In this document: piece after piece, positions 35,010-42,297 of the stretch
How positions within the stretch are numbered: the first letter of the stretch is position 1
How the letters are laid out: every line of letters starts with the position of its first letter
From: an uncultured Pelagibacteraceae bacterium
GTDB lineage: Bacteria > Pseudomonadota > Alphaproteobacteria > Pelagibacterales > Pelagibacteraceae
Assembly: GCA_902628525.1 (NCBI GenBank)
Contig: CACOMZ010000005.1
Coordinates: forward strand, 1-42,297
Direction: 5' to 3'
DNA: 42,297 bases
Notes under the pieces: model-generated
Told to the model about the DNA's origin: nothing
The model's input: the letters and a program-made list of their open reading frames with translations, nothing else
Databases searched by the model: none
Program-made: the position numbers and the translations under genes

Positions 35010-35756
35010 ATGCTTTTATTTTTTAAAAAAAATAAAAAAAATTTAAATAAAAATTTAAAAATTCTTTCGGGTTATAATTTTAGGTACAGAAGTGTAGGTC
35101 AGAAATCAGAAGAGAACATTATCAAATATGCAAACTATTTTAATTTTGATTATGAATTTGAAAAAAAAAATAAATTTGAAAGACATTTTTATTGGTTAAA
35201 AATTAAAATGCTAATTGAAAATCTTGAGTCAGGTAGTCATAAATACTATTTATGGCTAGATGCTGATACTTTTTTTTGTAGATACGAAAATATTTTAAAT
35301 CACATTGATAAGACAAAACATATCCATGTTCACAATAATTTTTTTAAATCAGTTCATAAGACTAGATACAAATTTGTAAATTATTTGACATGGGCTCCTA
35401 ATGTAGGAGTTTTATTAGTTCGGAACACAAAATGGTCTTTAGATTTTTTTAAAAATGTTTGGGATAAAAGGAAATACCTTAAACATTTTTGGCCAGATAA
35501 TGCAGCATTTATGGACCAAATTGGTTTAAAAGCAGAAATTTCAAAAATTTCAGATAACACTGTGTCAAAAGATGTAATTAAAAACGTCTCATTTTTATCT
35601 GGAATATGGAATAGTATGCCTAAAAAAAACTTTAAAAATCCGCTAAATAACGAAGTTTCAAATTTTTACTTTGATCCAGTAATAATTCATTTAGCAGGCA
35701 TAAGAAGAAGGGATCGTTTAAAATTTATTAGAGAATATAAACATTTATTTATATAA
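35010..35756 (+). CDS. GT-A-fold glycosyltransferase-like protein (GT34-like) after tRNA-Pro
   Basis: A 248-aa protein resembling galactosyltransferases of the GMA12/MNN10 (GT34) type. The metal/sugar-nucleotide motif is D84-A-D86 in YLWLDADTFF; NVGVLLVRNTKWSLDFFKNVW (131-151), FWPDNAAFMDQIG (160-172) and a late IIHLAG (225-230) with His227 as potential metal ligand follow the family order. There is no signal peptide, so it would act in the cytoplasm on a glycan precursor. Its ATG is 5 nt after the tRNA CCA. It breaks up what is otherwise a housekeeping neighbourhood, which suggests acquisition next to the tRNA. The substrate is unknown. Confidence 0.75.
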   Translation: MLLFFKKNKKNLNKNLKILSGYNFRYRSVGQKSEENIIKYANYFNFDYEFEKKNKFERHFYWLKIKMLIENLESGSHKYYLWLDADTFFCRYENILNHIDKTKHIHVHNNFFKSVHKTRYKFVNYLTWAPNVGVLLVRNTKWSLDFFKNVWDKRKYLKHFWPDNAAFMDQIGLKAEISKISDNTVSKDVIKNVSFLSGIWNSMPKKNFKNPLNNEVSNFYFDPVIIHLAGIRRRDRLKFIREYKHLFI

Positions 35757-35769
35757 TAACTAATTATTT

Positions 35770-36051
35770 ATGAAAAAAGCAATAATATATATTCCAAATA
35801 AAAATCCAATGCAATCTGGTTTAGCCAAAAATAATAAATGGATATTAGAATTTAAGACTCAAGACCCAACAAAAAATCCTTTGATGGGTTGGGAAAGTTC
35901 AAATGATACTTTAACAGAATTAAGATTAGAATTTTCCTCTAAAGAATTAGCAATTAATTACGCAAATAAAAAAAAAATTGATTATGAGTTAATTGAACCT
36001 AGAAAAAGAAAAATTGTAAAAAAATCTTATGCCGATAATTTTATAAAGTAA
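35770..36051 (+). CDS. NADH dehydrogenase accessory subunit, NDUFS4 type
   Basis: A 93-aa member of the ETC complex I subunit family, homologous to mitochondrial NDUFS4 (18 kDa) and restricted in bacteria mainly to alphaproteobacteria. The core W-x-LEF then DPLTGWxxSxD pattern appears here as KWILEFKTQDPTKNPLMGW followed by ESSNDTLTELRLEFSSKELAINYA, near full domain length. It would bind the peripheral arm of respiratory complex I. It is 3 nt before the SbmA-like gene and 13 nt after the glycosyltransferase gene. Confidence 0.88.
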   Translation: MKKAIIYIPNKNPMQSGLAKNNKWILEFKTQDPTKNPLMGWESSNDTLTELRLEFSSKELAINYANKKKIDYELIEPRKRKIVKKSYADNFIK

Positions 36052-36054
36052 AAG

Positions 36055-37047
36055 ATGTTTAGATTTTTTACACAAAAAAACTGGTTTCTATGGTCTTGGA
36101 TAGGCTCCTTTATTATCCTTTCATCTCTTTGGGTGCAAGTTGAAATAGATGTAAAAATAAATGAATGGTTTGGTGTATTTTACGATATGATTCAAAAAGC
36201 ACTTGCGGAGCCAAATGCTGTTACATTAGATGAGTACTTTGCAAGCTTATTTTCATTTATTACGTTGGCTGGAATGTATATAGCAGTTTATGTAGCTATT
36301 AGTTTCTTTACAGCTCATTATTTATTTCGATGGAGAACATCAATGGTTGAGTGGTATCATTCTGTTTATGACAAAGCACGAAAAATTGAAGGTGCATCTC
36401 AAAGGGTTCAAGAGGATACGATTAAATTTACAAGAATTATGGAAGGATTAGGGACGAGTTTAATAGAATCTATAATGATTTTGATTCAATTTATCCCTAT
36501 ATTATTTGGATTAAGTGTTGGTATTCCAATTTTCTTCTTTGGAGAATGGGAATACGGTTTGATAGTAGGTGCCTTGATTTGGACTATAGGTGGAACTGTT
36601 TTTTTAATTGTGCTTGGATTAATATTAAGACTAGTAGGTGTAGAATATGATTTACAAAAACAAGAGGCTGCATACAGAAAAATTTTAGTTATCGCAGAAG
36701 ATGATGGCAATGTAAGGCCAAAAAGAATTGATGAATTATTTGATGATGTTCGACAGATTCATTTTTTAAGTTATTTAAGATACTTATATTTTAATATTGG
36801 CAGAATTGCGTATTTACAAGCAAACGTTTTATCTGCATATGTTTTTTTAGCTCCAGCAATAGTTGCAGGAGTAGTTACATTAGGAGTTATGCAACAAATT
36901 ATAAGAGCTTTTGGAAGAGTAGAGGGCTCTATGCAATATTTATTAAAAGCTTGGCCAACTATTATAGAATTAGCAAGCGTTTATAAACGTTTAAGAGAAT
37001 TTGAAACCAAGATTAAGCAAGAGGACCTAGCTAATGAAAAAGTTTAA
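36055..37047 (+). CDS. SbmA/BacA-type peptide transporter
   Basis: A 330-aa inner-membrane protein of the SbmA/BacA family, which imports peptides such as microcins and antimicrobial peptides using the proton gradient; in some alphaproteobacteria BacA also affects very-long-chain lipid A. Hydrophobic segments lie near residues 14-28, 65-90, 140-158 and 165-195, and the family sequence HYLFRWRTSMVEWYHSVY and IEGASQRVQEDTIKF is clear. No ATP-binding domain is attached, unlike the related ABCD/YddA transporters. It is shorter than E. coli SbmA (406 aa). Its stop shares a base with the glpX start (TAATG). Confidence 0.9.
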   Translation: MFRFFTQKNWFLWSWIGSFIILSSLWVQVEIDVKINEWFGVFYDMIQKALAEPNAVTLDEYFASLFSFITLAGMYIAVYVAISFFTAHYLFRWRTSMVEWYHSVYDKARKIEGASQRVQEDTIKFTRIMEGLGTSLIESIMILIQFIPILFGLSVGIPIFFFGEWEYGLIVGALIWTIGGTVFLIVLGLILRLVGVEYDLQKQEAAYRKILVIAEDDGNVRPKRIDELFDDVRQIHFLSYLRYLYFNIGRIAYLQANVLSAYVFLAPAIVAGVVTLGVMQQIIRAFGRVEGSMQYLLKAWPTIIELASVYKRLREFETKIKQEDLANEKV

Positions 37048-37991
37048 TGGCATTGGATAAAAAATTTATTAATCAGCTTGAAAATGTAACAGCTCAAGCT
37101 GCTTTAGCTGTTTTTTATTCAATAGGGAAAAAAGATAAAATTGCAGCTGATAAGGCTGCTGTAGACTCTATGAGGTCAGAATTAAATAAATTAGATATAC
37201 AAGGAAAGATCGTTATTGGTGAAGGAGAATTAGATGAAGCTCCAATGTTGTATATTGGGGAGGATATTGGGACAAAAAAAGGACCTAAAATAGATATCGC
37301 TGTTGATCCCTTGGAGGGTACAAATTTTGCTGCAAATAATTTGCCAGGAGCTTTATCAATGATAGCAATATCTGAAAAAAATAATTTATTTCATGCACCA
37401 GAAACATATATGGAAAAAATATCCTCAAATGTAAAAGTTAATGGTGTTGTTGATTTAGACTTTTCAGTAAAAAAAAATATTTATAATTTAAGTGATTACT
37501 TAAATAAAGAACCTGAAAATTTAACTGTATGTATTATGGATAGACCTAGACATAAAGAAATTATTGATGAATTAAATAAATATAAGGTAAAAATAAAACT
37601 TATAACTGATGGAGATGTTTCTGGAGCATTGCTAGTCACTGATCAAAAATATAAAGTAGATTTATTTTTAGGCATAGGAGGTGGACCAGAAGGAGTACTG
37701 GCAGCTTCAGCTCTAGACGCTTTTAATTGTAAATTTCAAGGAAGATTTTTGTTTGAAACAAATTATGATAAAATACGTGCTCAAAAAATGGGAATTAATG
37801 ATTTAACAAAAAAGTATGAATTAAATGAAATTATCTCAGGAGATTCAATTTTTTGTGCTACAGGTATTACCTCTGGGGACCTAGTATCTGGCATAAAAAT
37901 AGAGGGAAATGAATTTATTTCTGAAACTTTAATTACACATAAATCGTCTAATATAAAAAAAATTTTTAAATCGAAAAGAAAGATTTTATAA
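37047..37991 (+). CDS. glpX: class II fructose-1,6-bisphosphatase GlpX
   Basis: Hydrolyses fructose-1,6-bisphosphate in gluconeogenesis. The 314-aa protein contains the class II signatures GKIVIGEGELDEAPMLYIGE and IDIAVDPLEGTNFAA (metal-binding DPLEGT), then DRPRHKEIIDEL and LFLGIGGGPEGVLAA. The family can also act on sedoheptulose-1,7-bisphosphate. It is translationally linked to the SbmA-like gene by a one-base overlap. The stop codon lies inside a 13-bp hairpin. Confidence 0.95.
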   Translation: MALDKKFINQLENVTAQAALAVFYSIGKKDKIAADKAAVDSMRSELNKLDIQGKIVIGEGELDEAPMLYIGEDIGTKKGPKIDIAVDPLEGTNFAANNLPGALSMIAISEKNNLFHAPETYMEKISSNVKVNGVVDLDFSVKKNIYNLSDYLNKEPENLTVCIMDRPRHKEIIDELNKYKVKIKLITDGDVSGALLVTDQKYKVDLFLGIGGGPEGVLAASALDAFNCKFQGRFLFETNYDKIRAQKMGINDLTKKYELNEIISGDSIFCATGITSGDLVSGIKIEGNEFISETLITHKSSNIKKIFKSKRKIL

Positions 37992-38013
37992 TATTCATCG
38001 AATATTCATAAAA
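37984..38013 (+). terminator. 13-bp hairpin at the glpX stop codon
   Basis: TTTTATAATATTC (37984-37996), loop ATC, and GAATATT-C-ATAAAA (38000-38013) pair in 13 positions with a single bulged C at 38007. The glpX TAA lies in the left arm. There is no long T-run directly after it, so it may protect the mRNA 3' end rather than act as a pure intrinsic terminator. The remaining bases up to tRNA-Glu (38014-38153) hold nothing I recognise except weak promoter-like hexamers. Confidence 0.45.
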
Positions 38014-38153
38014 ATAAGTTTAATTTAATTGTTTTATTAAGTGAAAAATTCTTAAAAATTAAAAAAATATCTTCAAATTATAATAATAGACATCCTTAAT
38101 AGTCCTGATAAAGCTTGATTAATGATTTTTTATGAAATAAAAAGCAGCAATTC

Positions 38154-38228
38154 GGTCCCTTCGTCTATCGGTTAGGACACGTGGTTTTCATCCTCGAAAG
38201 AGGGGTTCGATTCCCCTAGGGACCGCCA
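38154..38228 (+). tRNA. tRNA-Glu (anticodon TTC)
   Basis: 75 nt with encoded CCA. Acceptor GGTCCCT pairs with AGGGACC; T arm AGGGG/CCCCT with loop TTCGATT; anticodon loop TTTTCAT with TTC. The anticodon stem CGTGG/CCTCG has a T-T mismatch at positions 29-41, unusual for this tRNA. The next ATG is 5 nt downstream. Confidence 0.95.
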
Positions 38229-38233
38229 ATCAA

Positions 38234-38488
38234 ATGACTTATTTTGCTTATTTGTTAAAATCTATCTCTCCTGGTATAAAAAAAACATATGCTGGATATA
38301 GTATAAATCCCAATAAAAGATTAATAAAACACAACTCTAACACTGGTGCAAGATCAACAAGAGGATATAAATGGAAAATTATATATCAAAAAAAATTTAA
38401 TACAAAAAGTGAAGCTATGTCCTATGAACATAAACTTAAAAAAGATAAACTATTAAGAAAAAAAATTATAAATAAATTTGATATATGA
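38234..38488 (+). CDS. GIY-YIG domain protein (UPF0213/URI type)
   Basis: An 84-aa single-domain protein of the GIY-YIG superfamily. The core is FAYLLKS ... TYAGYSINPNKRLIKHN, where YAG replaces the usual YIG, followed by TGARSTRGYKWKIIY and the C-terminal catalytic-type Glu in EAMSYEHKLKK. Proteins of this compact family are widespread in bacteria; nuclease function is inferred from the fold and has rarely been tested. The gene starts 5 nt after tRNA-Glu and its last bases overlap the next gene by 4 nt (ATGA), so the tRNA, this gene and the glycan genes may share a transcript. Confidence 0.88.
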   Translation: MTYFAYLLKSISPGIKKTYAGYSINPNKRLIKHNSNTGARSTRGYKWKIIYQKKFNTKSEAMSYEHKLKKDKLLRKKIINKFDI

Positions 38489-40578
38489 AAATTTCAATAT
38501 TATTACCATATAAAGAAAACTTCTCACCATCTTATGCTGGAGCAGTGTCAATTTTTATTAATGATACGATGAAAATAAGCAAATATAAGAAAAATATCAT
38601 TGTTTATGGAAACACTAGTGAAAAAAAAAAATTTAATAAAAATTATATAAATTTAAATTACAATAAATCCTTTATTAAAAGTTCTTCAAAATCCTACATA
38701 TTAGAATTTCTTAAAAGGGAAAAAGAAACAAATTCAGATATAATAGAATTCCATAATAGACCATCATACCTAAAATATCTGACAAAACTTAAGTATGCAA
38801 AAAAGGTGCTGTACTTTCATAATGACCCACTTGAAATGAATGGCTCTAAATTAATTAATGATAGAATTTTTTTATTAGAAAATTTGAACAAAATAATTTT
38901 TAACAGTGATTGGTCTAAATCTAGATTCATAAAAAATTTACCAAATGAATATCAATATTCAAATAAACTTCAGATCATTAAACAATCAATCGATACAAAA
39001 AAAATTAATTTTAATAGAAAAAAAAAAATTATTACTTTTGTAGGTAAATTGAATTCAGCCAAAGGATATGATATTTTTGGTAATGCTATAATTCCTGTCT
39101 TAAATAAATATAAAGATTGGTCTGCTATTGTAATAGGGGATGAGCCTCGGGAAAAAATTATTTTTAATCATCCAAGATTGAAAATATTAGGATTTCAAAA
39201 TCACAGAAATGTATTAAAATATCTCGAAAAAACTTCTATAGCTGTAGTTTGTTCAAGATGGAATGAACCCTTTGGAAGAACAAGTTTGGAAGCTGCTAGT
39301 AGAGGATGTGGTGTTATTATTAGTGATAGAGGTGGATTAAAAGAAACTATTACTGATGGAATTGTAGTAAAAAAAATAACTGCAGAAAATTTCTCTAAAA
39401 ATATTAAAAAACTCATTATAGATAAAAATTTACTTTCTAAATATCAAAAAAATTCTGTCAAAAACTTTTATCTAACCAATAATTTTGCTTCAAAAAAAAT
39501 TGACGATTACAGAGCACAATTGAGTGATATTACTGAAACATATATTGATGTTTCAAAATTAAAAATTTTACATATCACCAATTTAAATGAAAAACATAAT
39601 GGTAGACTATTTTATAATACCGGTAGAAGAATTAATAATGGTTTGATTAAATTAAATCATAAAGTTTTAACTTTAAGTGATAGAGATCTTTTAACAAATT
39701 ATAAAACTATAAGAGATATAACCGGATCTAAAAAACTTAACTCCACATTCTTAGAAACTGTTAGAAATTTTAAACCAGATCTTATATTACTAGGACATGC
39801 AGATTCAATCAAATCTGAAAGTTTAAAAATAGTTAAAAAACAAAATCCACAAATTAAAATTTCTCAATGGTTTCTAGATAGAATGGATACAAAATGGAAA
39901 AATAATAAAATAAGATTTCTCGATAAAATAGAATTTATGGATTATAGCTTTTGTACAACTGATCCAAAAGCATTAAATTTAGATAAGTTTAAAGTGTCCT
40001 TTATTCCTAATCCAGTTGATGAGTCATTAGATGATATGATGGTGTATGAAAATAAGTATGCTGAGTATGACTTATTTTTTGCAATGTCGCATGGGGTTCA
40101 TAGAGGTGTGTTAAAAAAAGGTAAATTTGATGAAAGAGAAAACTTAATCAATTATTTAATTAAAAATAATCCTCATTTAAAATTTAATATTTTTGGTATG
40201 AACAATATTCAACCTATATGGGGGGATGAATTTAAAAGAAATTTACTCAATTCAAAAATTGCTTTGAATTTAAGTCAAGGAAGACCACTAAAATATTATA
40301 GCAGTGATAGAATTGCCCAATTAATGGGAAATGGAATTGCAACATTGGTTGATAAAAAAACAAAATTAAACAAATTATTTACTAATAAAGAGGTTGTATT
40401 TTATAACTCAAAACAAGATTTAAACAAAAAATTAAATTTAATGGTAAAAAATACTAATATAAGAAATAAATTAGCCAAGAGGGGCAGAATTAAATATCAT
40501 AAAAAATTTAATTCAACAATTGTTGCAGATTATATAATTAGTAAAACTTTTGGTATTAATAAAAAGTTTAACTGGTAA
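38485..40578 (+). CDS. two-domain glycosyltransferase (GT4 plus CgeB-like)
   Basis: A 697-aa fusion of two GT-B-type enzymes. Residues 1 to about 340 form a family 4 glycosyltransferase: KKIITFVGKLNSAKGYDIF, VVCSRWNEPFGRTSLEAASRGCGVIISDRGGLKE with the E-x7-E donor-binding motif. From about residue 357 (KILHITNLNEKHNGR) a second domain resembles the CgeB/DUF3880 glycosyltransferases, with AMSHGVHRG, NIFGMNN and SQGRPLKYYSSDRIAQLMGNGIATL near its end. Two active sites suggest addition of successive sugars to a cell-surface glycan. No membrane segment is seen. It overlaps the GIY-YIG gene by 4 nt. Confidence 0.82.
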   Translation: MKISILLPYKENFSPSYAGAVSIFINDTMKISKYKKNIIVYGNTSEKKKFNKNYINLNYNKSFIKSSSKSYILEFLKREKETNSDIIEFHNRPSYLKYLTKLKYAKKVLYFHNDPLEMNGSKLINDRIFLLENLNKIIFNSDWSKSRFIKNLPNEYQYSNKLQIIKQSIDTKKINFNRKKKIITFVGKLNSAKGYDIFGNAIIPVLNKYKDWSAIVIGDEPREKIIFNHPRLKILGFQNHRNVLKYLEKTSIAVVCSRWNEPFGRTSLEAASRGCGVIISDRGGLKETITDGIVVKKITAENFSKNIKKLIIDKNLLSKYQKNSVKNFYLTNNFASKKIDDYRAQLSDITETYIDVSKLKILHITNLNEKHNGRLFYNTGRRINNGLIKLNHKVLTLSDRDLLTNYKTIRDITGSKKLNSTFLETVRNFKPDLILLGHADSIKSESLKIVKKQNPQIKISQWFLDRMDTKWKNNKIRFLDKIEFMDYSFCTTDPKALNLDKFKVSFIPNPVDESLDDMMVYENKYAEYDLFFAMSHGVHRGVLKKGKFDERENLINYLIKNNPHLKFNIFGMNNIQPIWGDEFKRNLLNSKIALNLSQGRPLKYYSSDRIAQLMGNGIATLVDKKTKLNKLFTNKEVVFYNSKQDLNKKLNLMVKNTNIRNKLAKRGRIKYHKKFNSTIVADYIISKTFGINKKFNW

Positions 40579-40593
40579 ATCTGATTTTTACTT

Positions 40594-41478
40594 ATGAAAA
40601 AAAATATAATTTTAATTACTGGTGGTGCTGGCTTTATTGGATCATCTTTAATAAAAAAATTTATAATAAATAAATATAATTATAAAATTATTAGTCTGGA
40701 CAATTACTCAACAGGAAAAAAGAGTAATCACGTTATAAATAAAAATGTAAAGTATATTAAAGGACAAAATAAAGATATAAATAAATTATTAAATAAATAT
40801 AAAAAAAAGATTAAAGTTATTTTTCATTTTGGTGAATTTTCAAGAATATTTCAAAGTTTTAAGAATTACAAAAAATGTTTTGATTACAACATACACCATT
40901 CATCAAAAGTAATAGAATTTGCCAAAGATAATAAAATTAAAATAATTTATTCTGCTACTTCAAGTAATTTAGGCAATAAAGGTAAAGATGAAAATCTATC
41001 TCCTTATGCATGGTCAAAATCAAAAAATATAGAGTTAATAAAAAATTATAATAGATGGTTTGGACTAAAATATGAGTTGGTATATTTTTATAATGTTTAT
41101 GGTCCTGGTCAAATAATAAACTCGCCTATGTCAGCTGTTATTGGTATTTTTGAAGAACAATATAAAAAAGGGAAGCCCTTAACAATTGTTAAACCTGGTA
41201 ATCAAAGAAGAGATTTTACACATATAGATGACATTGTAAGAGGTTGTTATTTAGCTTGGAAAAAGGGTAAACAAAACGAATATATGTTAGGCACTAAAAA
41301 AAATCATTCAATTATAGAGATCGCCAAAATGTTTAAAACTAGAATTAAATATATCCCTTCAAGACCAGGTGAAAGATTTGGATCAACAATACCAAATAAT
41401 AATGCAGAAAAAATTTTAAGGTATACTGCAAAAGTTAAAATCAAAGATTATATTAAAAATTTTATTAAAAATAATTAG
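40594..41478 (+). CDS. NAD-dependent sugar-nucleotide epimerase/dehydratase
   Basis: An extended short-chain dehydrogenase acting on nucleotide sugars, such as UDP-glucose 4-epimerase-like enzymes. The 294-aa protein has the NAD-binding TGGAGFIGS (residues 9-17), Ser123/Ser124 in SATSSN, the catalytic pair Tyr138-x3-Lys142 (PYAWSKSK), and FYNVYGPGQ and RRDFTHIDDIVRG signatures. It would supply a precursor for the neighbouring glycosyltransferases. The exact substrate cannot be told. Its TAG stop shares a base with the next gene's GTG start. Confidence 0.88.
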   Translation: MKKNIILITGGAGFIGSSLIKKFIINKYNYKIISLDNYSTGKKSNHVINKNVKYIKGQNKDINKLLNKYKKKIKVIFHFGEFSRIFQSFKNYKKCFDYNIHHSSKVIEFAKDNKIKIIYSATSSNLGNKGKDENLSPYAWSKSKNIELIKNYNRWFGLKYELVYFYNVYGPGQIINSPMSAVIGIFEEQYKKGKPLTIVKPGNQRRDFTHIDDIVRGCYLAWKKGKQNEYMLGTKKNHSIIEIAKMFKTRIKYIPSRPGERFGSTIPNNNAEKILRYTAKVKIKDYIKNFIKNN

Positions 41479-42266
41479 TGTTTTCAATTTTAATTCCATC
41501 CTTTAATAATATTAATTATTTAAAGTTATGTATTAAAAGTATTAAAAATAATTCAAAATACGATCATCAAGTTATTGTTCATATTAATGAAGGCACTGAT
41601 GGTTCTCTCGATTATGTTAAAGAGAATAAAATAGAATATACTTTTAGTAATGAAAACTTAGGTATGCCTAAAGCTTTAAATTTATCCTCAAAATTGGCGA
41701 AATATGACTATATTTTAATTTCACATGATGATTTTTACTATTGTCCTGGTTGGGACAGGGAACTTGCAAATGAAATCGAAAAAATTGGTCATAATAACTT
41801 TTACATTTCAGGCACTATGGTTGGAGCTGGTCAAGTTAATTTTGATGCTGGAGAAACAATGGATGTCTTCAATGAAGAAAAGTTATTAAAAAATCTAAAA
41901 AATATTGAGACATTTAATTTTCAAGGTTCAACGAAATGTCCTGGTTTAGTTCATAAGGATATTTGGAATAAAGTAGGTGGTTGGAGTGAAGAGTTTTCAC
42001 CAACAGGGGGCGATGATACAGATTTTGCGATGAAGTTATGGGAAATTGATATTCGTATTTTTAAAGGACTAGGTAAGTGTTTAGCATACCATTTTGGATC
42101 AATTACAACTAGAAAAAAAAATAAATCATTATTTACTTATTTAGGCAGCAGAGGAAATAAAATTTTTTTGAGGAAATGGGGCATAAGTATTAATTTTTTT
42201 GAAAAATTTTACTTAAGATCTGGTTTAGATAATAAAAAACAATTAATTTTCAATTTCATCAATTAA
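41478..42266 (+). CDS. family 2 glycosyltransferase (GTG start)
   Basis: A 262-aa GT-A glycosyltransferase of family 2. It starts FSILIPSFNNINYLKLCIKS, the family nucleotide-binding strand, with DGSLDYVKEN, then NLGMPKALNLSSKLAKYDYILISHDDF (DD as metal-binding motif) and a GGDDTDFAMKLWEIDIRIF catalytic-region acidic block. GTG at 41478 is the start, because it gives the canonical N terminus and overlaps the upstream TAG. No membrane helix; cytoplasmic sugar transfer onto a surface-glycan precursor is expected. Confidence 0.88.
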   Translation: MFSILIPSFNNINYLKLCIKSIKNNSKYDHQVIVHINEGTDGSLDYVKENKIEYTFSNENLGMPKALNLSSKLAKYDYILISHDDFYYCPGWDRELANEIEKIGHNNFYISGTMVGAGQVNFDAGETMDVFNEEKLLKNLKNIETFNFQGSTKCPGLVHKDIWNKVGGWSEEFSPTGGDDTDFAMKLWEIDIRIFKGLGKCLAYHFGSITTRKKNKSLFTYLGSRGNKIFLRKWGISINFFEKFYLRSGLDNKKQLIFNFIN

Positions 42267-42297
42267 TTTTTTATATTTATTAAATTTTTTTAAATTT
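42243..42297 (-). CDS. possible 3' end of a convergent gene entering from the right edge
   Basis: On the minus strand, codons are open from the right edge to a TAA at 42243-42245, giving 17 residues with the natural-looking tail NLKKFNKYKKLIDEIEN. This would overlap the end of the family 2 glycosyltransferase by 24 nt, consistent with other tail overlaps here. The stretch is too short to be certain. Confidence 0.25.
   Translation of the reverse strand, partial: NLKKFNKYKKLIDEIEN

Noticed and set aside
38014..38153. Possible small RNA in the spacer upstream of tRNA-Glu
   Set aside because: I found only weak -10-like hexamers and no extended stem beyond the glpX hairpin, so there is no evidence for a separate RNA.

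Overview
The window looks like a piece of chromosome from a streamlined marine alphaproteobacterium, most likely of the SAR11 (Pelagibacter) group. This is inferred from what can be read directly: very AT-rich DNA, proteins rich in Lys/Asn/Ile, almost no spacer DNA, stop codons shared between convergent genes, and alphaproteobacterial gene orders and families (ssb-gyrA-coaD-cyclophilin-tgt, divergent recG/sdhE, an NDUFS4-type complex I subunit, UvrA with a C-x2-S first zinc knuckle). I could not run a search, so the clade assignment is an inference.

Layout. 1-7.6 kb (+): the 3' part of nagZ, then scpA-scpB (chromosome condensation), tatA-tatB-tatC (twin-arginine export), serS, and yajC-secD-secF (Sec export). 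7.6-10.2 kb (+): acetoacetyl-CoA synthetase and Fe superoxide dismutase. 10.2-13.8 kb (-): uvrA followed by two small unknown membrane-protein genes, one of 53 codons. 13.9-19.1 kb (+): ssb-gyrA-coaD-cyclophilin-tgt. 19.2-20.1 kb: tRNA-Lys and, 8 nt after it, a methyltransferase-like gene. 20.1-24.1 kb: a Tat-type M48 lipoprotein protease (-), a 25-codon ORF plus a DUF502 membrane protein (+), recG (-), sdhE (+) and tRNA-Ser (-). 24.2-32.6 kb (+): one long overlapping gene string, rarD-mltB-rlpA/SPOR-dacC-tmk-holB-metG-tatD-MBL hydrolase. 32.6-34.8 kb (-): zinc-ribbon protein, nhaA and a periplasmic glutathione peroxidase. 34.9-38.0 kb (+): tRNA-Pro, a glycosyltransferase 5 nt after it, NDUFS4-like, SbmA/BacA-like and glpX. 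38.15 kb to the right edge (+): tRNA-Glu, a GIY-YIG protein 5 nt after it, a two-domain glycosyltransferase, a sugar-nucleotide epimerase and a family 2 glycosyltransferase. This last block looks like the start of a variable surface-glycan island.

How the genes work together. The first third supplies protein export (Tat and Sec), and the M48 lipoprotein at 20 kb carries an RR-x-F-L signal that could use the Tat system. MltB, the RlpA/SPOR lipoprotein, DacC and NagZ act on peptidoglycan. Replication, repair and translation housekeeping (gyrA, ssb, uvrA, recG, holB, tmk, serS, metG, tgt) fills the middle.

The observations I rate most interesting are: (1) all three plus-strand tRNA genes have a start codon only 5-8 nt after the encoded CCA, implying mRNAs born by tRNA 3'-end processing; (2) a Tgt that keeps its catalytic aspartates but lacks two of the four zinc ligands; (3) tiny unannotated membrane ORFs (53 and 25 codons) tightly linked to larger membrane-protein genes; (4) convergent gene pairs that share palindromic stop codons. 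No CRISPR array, insertion sequence, rRNA gene, phage gene or known riboswitch was seen. No stretch longer than 300 bases lacks a gene.
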